The notes beneath the pieces are model-generated. The model saw only the letters and a list, made by a program, of their open reading frames with translations. It made no database searches and was not told the origin of the DNA. 22,619 bases of DNA. Origin: Clostridia bacterium. Its GTDB lineage: Bacteria > Bacillota > Clostridia > Oscillospirales > RGIG577. This document shows, one piece after another, positions 22,353 to 22,619 of the stretch (position 1 is the first letter of the stretch; the number at the start of each line of letters is the position of its first letter). Position numbers and translations under genes: made by a program. The stretch lies in NCBI GenBank assembly GCA_017419325.1, contig JAFOLN010000308.1, forward strand, positions 1-22,619. The letters run 5' to 3'.

Positions 22353-22427
22353 GAAGCTGCCCTGTGCGCTTTTGGGCGGTACGAACTCCTGCGGCGATTT
22401 TTAGTGCCTTATGAAGGGAAGATATTG

Positions 22428-22619
22428 ATGTTCTATAAAATGGCACAAGTTTTATGTACGTTTTTTTTGAAAATATATTATTCGATAGAGATCCAGTCCG
22501 AGAGCAGAGACTCTGATTTTGCGGGCGGCGCGATAGTGTGCGCGAACCACACAACGAGCCTTGACCCCGTCTGGGTGGGCATAAGCATCGGCCCCCAGGT
22601 CTGCTTTATGGCCAAAAAA
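22428..22619 (+). CDS. plsC: 1-acyl-sn-glycerol-3-phosphate acyltransferase, N-terminal part (runs off window)
   Basis: The first 64 residues of a PlsC-type acyltransferase are present; the frame is open to the right edge. The start ATG 22428 has AAGGGA eight bases upstream. A hydrophobic N-terminal segment (QVLCTFFLKIYYSI) is followed by the acyltransferase block I motif NHTTSLDP (N40, H41, D46 of the NHxxxxD signature) and GPQVCFMAKK. The enzyme makes phosphatidic acid at the membrane. It follows cmk by 75 bases, a gap with no terminator or promoter that I can see, so the two are probably cotranscribed. Confidence 0.9.
   Translation, partial: MFYKMAQVLCTFFLKIYYSIEIQSESRDSDFAGGAIVCANHTTSLDPVWVGISIGPQVCFMAKK

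Noticed and set aside
1..22619. Mobile element, CRISPR array, toxin-antitoxin or phage-defence system
   Set aside because: No transposase, integrase, direct repeat array, terminal repeats, or defence-type domains were seen; almost every gene is a conserved core function.

Overview
The window looks like chromosome of a GC-rich member of the Clostridia (Bacillota), probably an Oscillospiraceae/Ruminococcaceae-type gut anaerobe. This is inferred from clostridial gene orders (lon-engB, scpA-scpB-DUF2953-gerW-pseudouridine synthase, cmk-plsC), strong AGGAGG-type ribosome binding sites, GTG and TTG starts, classic -35/-10 promoters, a GerW/YtfJ sporulation protein, and codon use that favours ATA for Ile and CTT for Leu despite high GC. 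I see no rRNA, tRNA, insertion sequence, prophage or CRISPR array. Most of the window is core genome.

Layout. (1) 1-693: the tail of a DUF6440 protein and a DUF5063 protein, ended by a symmetric terminator shared with the opposite strand. (2) 709-1905, minus strand: a cofactor-independent phosphoglycerate-mutase-like protein, divergent from (3) an aspartate-family operon at 2119-5951: ACT-domain protein, homoserine dehydrogenase (hom), homoserine kinase (thrB) and aspartokinase (lysC), with a promoter and a terminator. The lysC gene carries a convincing internal Shine-Dalgarno/GTG start that would produce a separate regulatory subunit. (4) 6092-6415: a self-contained unit encoding a 52-residue membrane peptide, with promoter, folded leader and terminator. 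(5) 6531-12082: lon, engB, lysA and a secreted repeat protein, apparently one transcription unit. (6) 12120-13970: a single TPP-dependent enzyme gene with a near-consensus promoter, its own terminator and codon use unlike its neighbours. (7) 14153-19373: AI-2E-type permease, M50 site-2 protease, scpA, scpB, DUF2953 protein, gerW and an RsuA/RluB-type pseudouridine synthase. (8) 19554-22619: RpiR-type regulator, BaiN/HI0933-type flavoprotein, cmk and the start of plsC.

How they work together. lysC, hom, thrB and lysA belong to the aspartate pathway to threonine and lysine. The mutase-like gene may feed the same pathway, because relatives have been proposed as alternative homoserine kinases. 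scpAB, cmk, plsC, engB and lon are housekeeping functions in chromosome structure, nucleotide and lipid synthesis, ribosome assembly and protein turnover.

I found no clear defence or otherwise new multi-gene system. The most interesting items are the unassigned, probably highly expressed TPP enzyme, the stand-alone membrane peptide with its leader, the internal lysC start, the mutase/homoserine-kinase question, and the orphan secreted protein behind lysA.
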